Position numbers and translations under genes: made by a program. From Rhodococcus sp. SMB37 (lineage in GTDB: Bacteria > Actinomycetota > Actinomycetes > Mycobacteriales > Mycobacteriaceae), in assembly GCF_004345605.1 (NCBI RefSeq), contig NZ_SLVY01000004.1, positions 1 to 64,000 on the forward strand: DNA of 64,000 nucleotides, written 5' to 3'. The notes beneath the pieces are model-generated. The model was not told where the DNA came from. It ran no database searches and saw only the letters and a program-made list of their open reading frames with translations. Positions 62,537 through 64,000 of the stretch are shown here, in pieces (position 1 is the first letter of the stretch; each line of letters opens with the position of its first letter).

Positions 62537-63964
62537 ATGATCGCGGTACCGCACGGATACATGTCGCAGGCGGATTACATGTCGTGGCGGATGGAAGAGG
62601 ATCCGATCCTGCGTTCGACGATCGTCGCTATCGCGGTGGTCGATCGCGATCCTGACTGGTCTCGGTTCGTAGATATGATGCAGAGAGGCACGCAGCGGGT
62701 GCCCCTCTTCCGACGAAAGGCTGTCACCGATCCCCTCGGCCCGGCGCCGCCCCGCTGGGTGGACGACCCGGACTTCGAGCTCGGCTGGCACCTGCGCCGA
62801 TTCCGGGTGCCGGCCGGAAGAAGCTGGGATGCCGTACTCGACTTCGCGCGCACTGCCGCGATGACGGCTTTCGACAAGGAACGACCACTGTGGGAGTTCA
62901 CCGTGCTCAGTGGACTCGACGGTGGCCGGGCGGCCCTCGTGATGAAGGTGCATCACTCACTGACCGACGGGCTGGGCGGCATGCAGATCGCCCGGGAAAT
63001 AGTGGATTTCACTCGCGAGGGCGCAGCCCGCGACCAGCCCGCTGATGTCGTGGAGAACGCAGCGGACGCCGAGAACTCACCGATCGGGGCGCTCGGCTGG
63101 TACTGGGACACCGCCGGCAGTCTCACCCGTGGGCTGCCGGCGGCGCTGGTGCGGCAGGGTACGCAGTGGGTGCGGCGCCCGGTCGGCAGACTACGCAGCA
63201 GCGCTGCCCTTCTGGATTCCACTATGCGTTTCACGCGCCCGGTGCTCACCACTCTTTCCCCGGTGATGACCGAACGCAGTACCCGGCGACAGGTGGCCGC
63301 CCTCGACATCCCACTCGACGCACTCGGCGGGACCGCCGCGGCCGCCGAATGTTCTATCAACGACGCCTTCCTGGCGTCCGTTCTGCTGGGCATGGCGGGG
63401 TATCACCGGCTCCACGGTGTGGAGATCTCCGAGTTGCGCGTGACATTGCCCATCAGTCTCCGCACTGCGCACGATCCGATGGGAGGCAATTGCATCACTC
63501 TCGCGCGTTTCGGGCTGCCCGTCGACATCGCTGAACCCCGCGAATTGATGCGGCACGTCCACAGGATCGTCGAGGCGTGGCGCAACGAACCGGCGGTGGC
63601 ACTCTCGTTCGGTATCGCCGGCGCTTTCAATCTGCTCCCGGCATCCATATTGGGCAACATGTTCAAGCACGTGGACTTCGTCGCCTCGAACGTGGTGGGA
63701 TCGCCTGTACCAATGTTCATCGCCGGATCGGAAGTGCTGCGGTACTACGCATTCGCGCCGACCCTGGGGTCGGCATTCAACGTCACACTGATGTCGTACG
63801 TGTCGCACTGCTGCGTCGGCCTCCACGTCGACGCCGACGCCGTTCCGGACCTCGACATCTTCACCGAAGCGATTGCAGACGGATTCCGGAAGGTGCTCGG
63901 GTGGTATCCGGACGCAGAAGAGAGGGTGGTGAGGCGCCTCCGTGACACGTCCGGGGAGTTCTGA
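62537..63964 (+). CDS. Wax ester synthase / diacylglycerol acyltransferase (WS/DGAT)
   Basis: The protein is 475 residues from ATG 62537 ('MIAVPHGYMSQADYMSWRME'). The catalytic HHxxxDG is at 139-145 ('KVHHSLTDGLGG'). The family features 'PLWEFTVLSGLDGGRAALVM', 'NDAFLASVLLGMAGYHRLHG' and 'NVVGSPVPMFIAGSEVLRYY' are present. It makes triacylglycerols or wax esters from acyl-CoA and diacylglycerol or fatty alcohols, the usual storage lipids in Rhodococcus and Mycobacterium. An N-terminal extension of 45 residues to an in-frame ATG at 62402 is not supported. Confidence 0.94.
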   Translation: MIAVPHGYMSQADYMSWRMEEDPILRSTIVAIAVVDRDPDWSRFVDMMQRGTQRVPLFRRKAVTDPLGPAPPRWVDDPDFELGWHLRRFRVPAGRSWDAVLDFARTAAMTAFDKERPLWEFTVLSGLDGGRAALVMKVHHSLTDGLGGMQIAREIVDFTREGAARDQPADVVENAADAENSPIGALGWYWDTAGSLTRGLPAALVRQGTQWVRRPVGRLRSSAALLDSTMRFTRPVLTTLSPVMTERSTRRQVAALDIPLDALGGTAAAAECSINDAFLASVLLGMAGYHRLHGVEISELRVTLPISLRTAHDPMGGNCITLARFGLPVDIAEPRELMRHVHRIVEAWRNEPAVALSFGIAGAFNLLPASILGNMFKHVDFVASNVVGSPVPMFIAGSEVLRYYAFAPTLGSAFNVTLMSYVSHCCVGLHVDADAVPDLDIFTEAIADGFRKVLGWYPDAEERVVRRLRDTSGEF

Positions 63965-64000
63965 CAGATCGTGCACGCTCATGCAGACGACGTGAGCAGC

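Overview
The window is high-GC actinobacterial DNA whose genes point to a mycolic-acid-containing Corynebacteriales member, most likely Rhodococcus. The evidence is tandem MspA-type porins, the two-component pair mprA-mprB with pepD and moaB2, a WS/DGAT wax-ester synthase, protein O-mannosyltransferase Pmt, and a zinc-independent ribosomal protein set. Much of the order (mprA-mprB-pepD-moaB2, mscL, fmdB, 5-FCL, galU, moeA-like glp, rimJ, glpR, tRNA-Ala, then arcA, pmt, rsmI, pabB, metG, tatD, rpfB, ksgA, ispE) follows the Mycobacterium tuberculosis Rv0981-Rv1011 backbone as I remember it. Accessory genes interrupt it.

0-5 kb: a zinc-starvation island. Four cysteine-poor ribosomal proteins (L28, L33, S14, S18) run leftward. 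Rightward and divergent lie a COG0523-like protein and L31 type B. Two Zur-like boxes sit between the two arms. A TnpB-only IS200/IS605-type element with matched end hairpins and a probable omega RNA follows. Its right end abuts the direct-repeat MprA operator.

5-18 kb: mprA-mprB, pepD (with its own MprA-like repeat) and moaB2 form an envelope-stress cluster. A small ORF without a standard start codon follows, then two tandem MspA porins, mscL, a SAF-domain protein, an FmdB zinc ribbon, 5-FCL, galU and the cell-division pair glp/glpR flanking rimJ. tRNA-Ala(CGC) ends this part.

18-29 kb: an accessory stretch next to the tRNA. It holds a broken AraC regulator beside a PPOX gene that lacks a normal start, an ArsR-SRPBCC-TfoX operon, and an SDR + flavin monooxygenase operon under a clear TPP riboswitch. 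It also has an ABC exporter with a divergent NarL-type two-component system, a second SDR, a DinB-like protein and a nitrobindin.

29-46 kb: arcA, an ArsC-like protein, a second mscL, a YtrA-type GntR regulator, a BCCT transporter coupled to a small gene and a CFA-type methyltransferase, a YbjN-like protein, pmt/rsmI back to back, an AGCS symporter, a 1324-residue STAND NTPase with two WD40 propellers, and pabB.

46-64 kb: an ECF41-type sigma factor with its FAD oxidoreductase partner and a candidate target promoter, a DUF2786 protein, a MarR regulator with a double operator, metG/tatD, a maleylacetate-reductase-like enzyme, doxX, rpfB with a palindrome-rich leader, ksgA, a cold-shock gene, a WYL regulator, ispE, an ABC-F ATPase, a small membrane protein behind a MerR/SoxR-like operator, and a wax-ester synthase.

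The most unusual observation is the TPP riboswitch, with a visible ribosome-site sequestering switch, in front of an SDR-monooxygenase pair that is not a known thiamine gene set. No CRISPR array, prophage or rRNA operon was seen.
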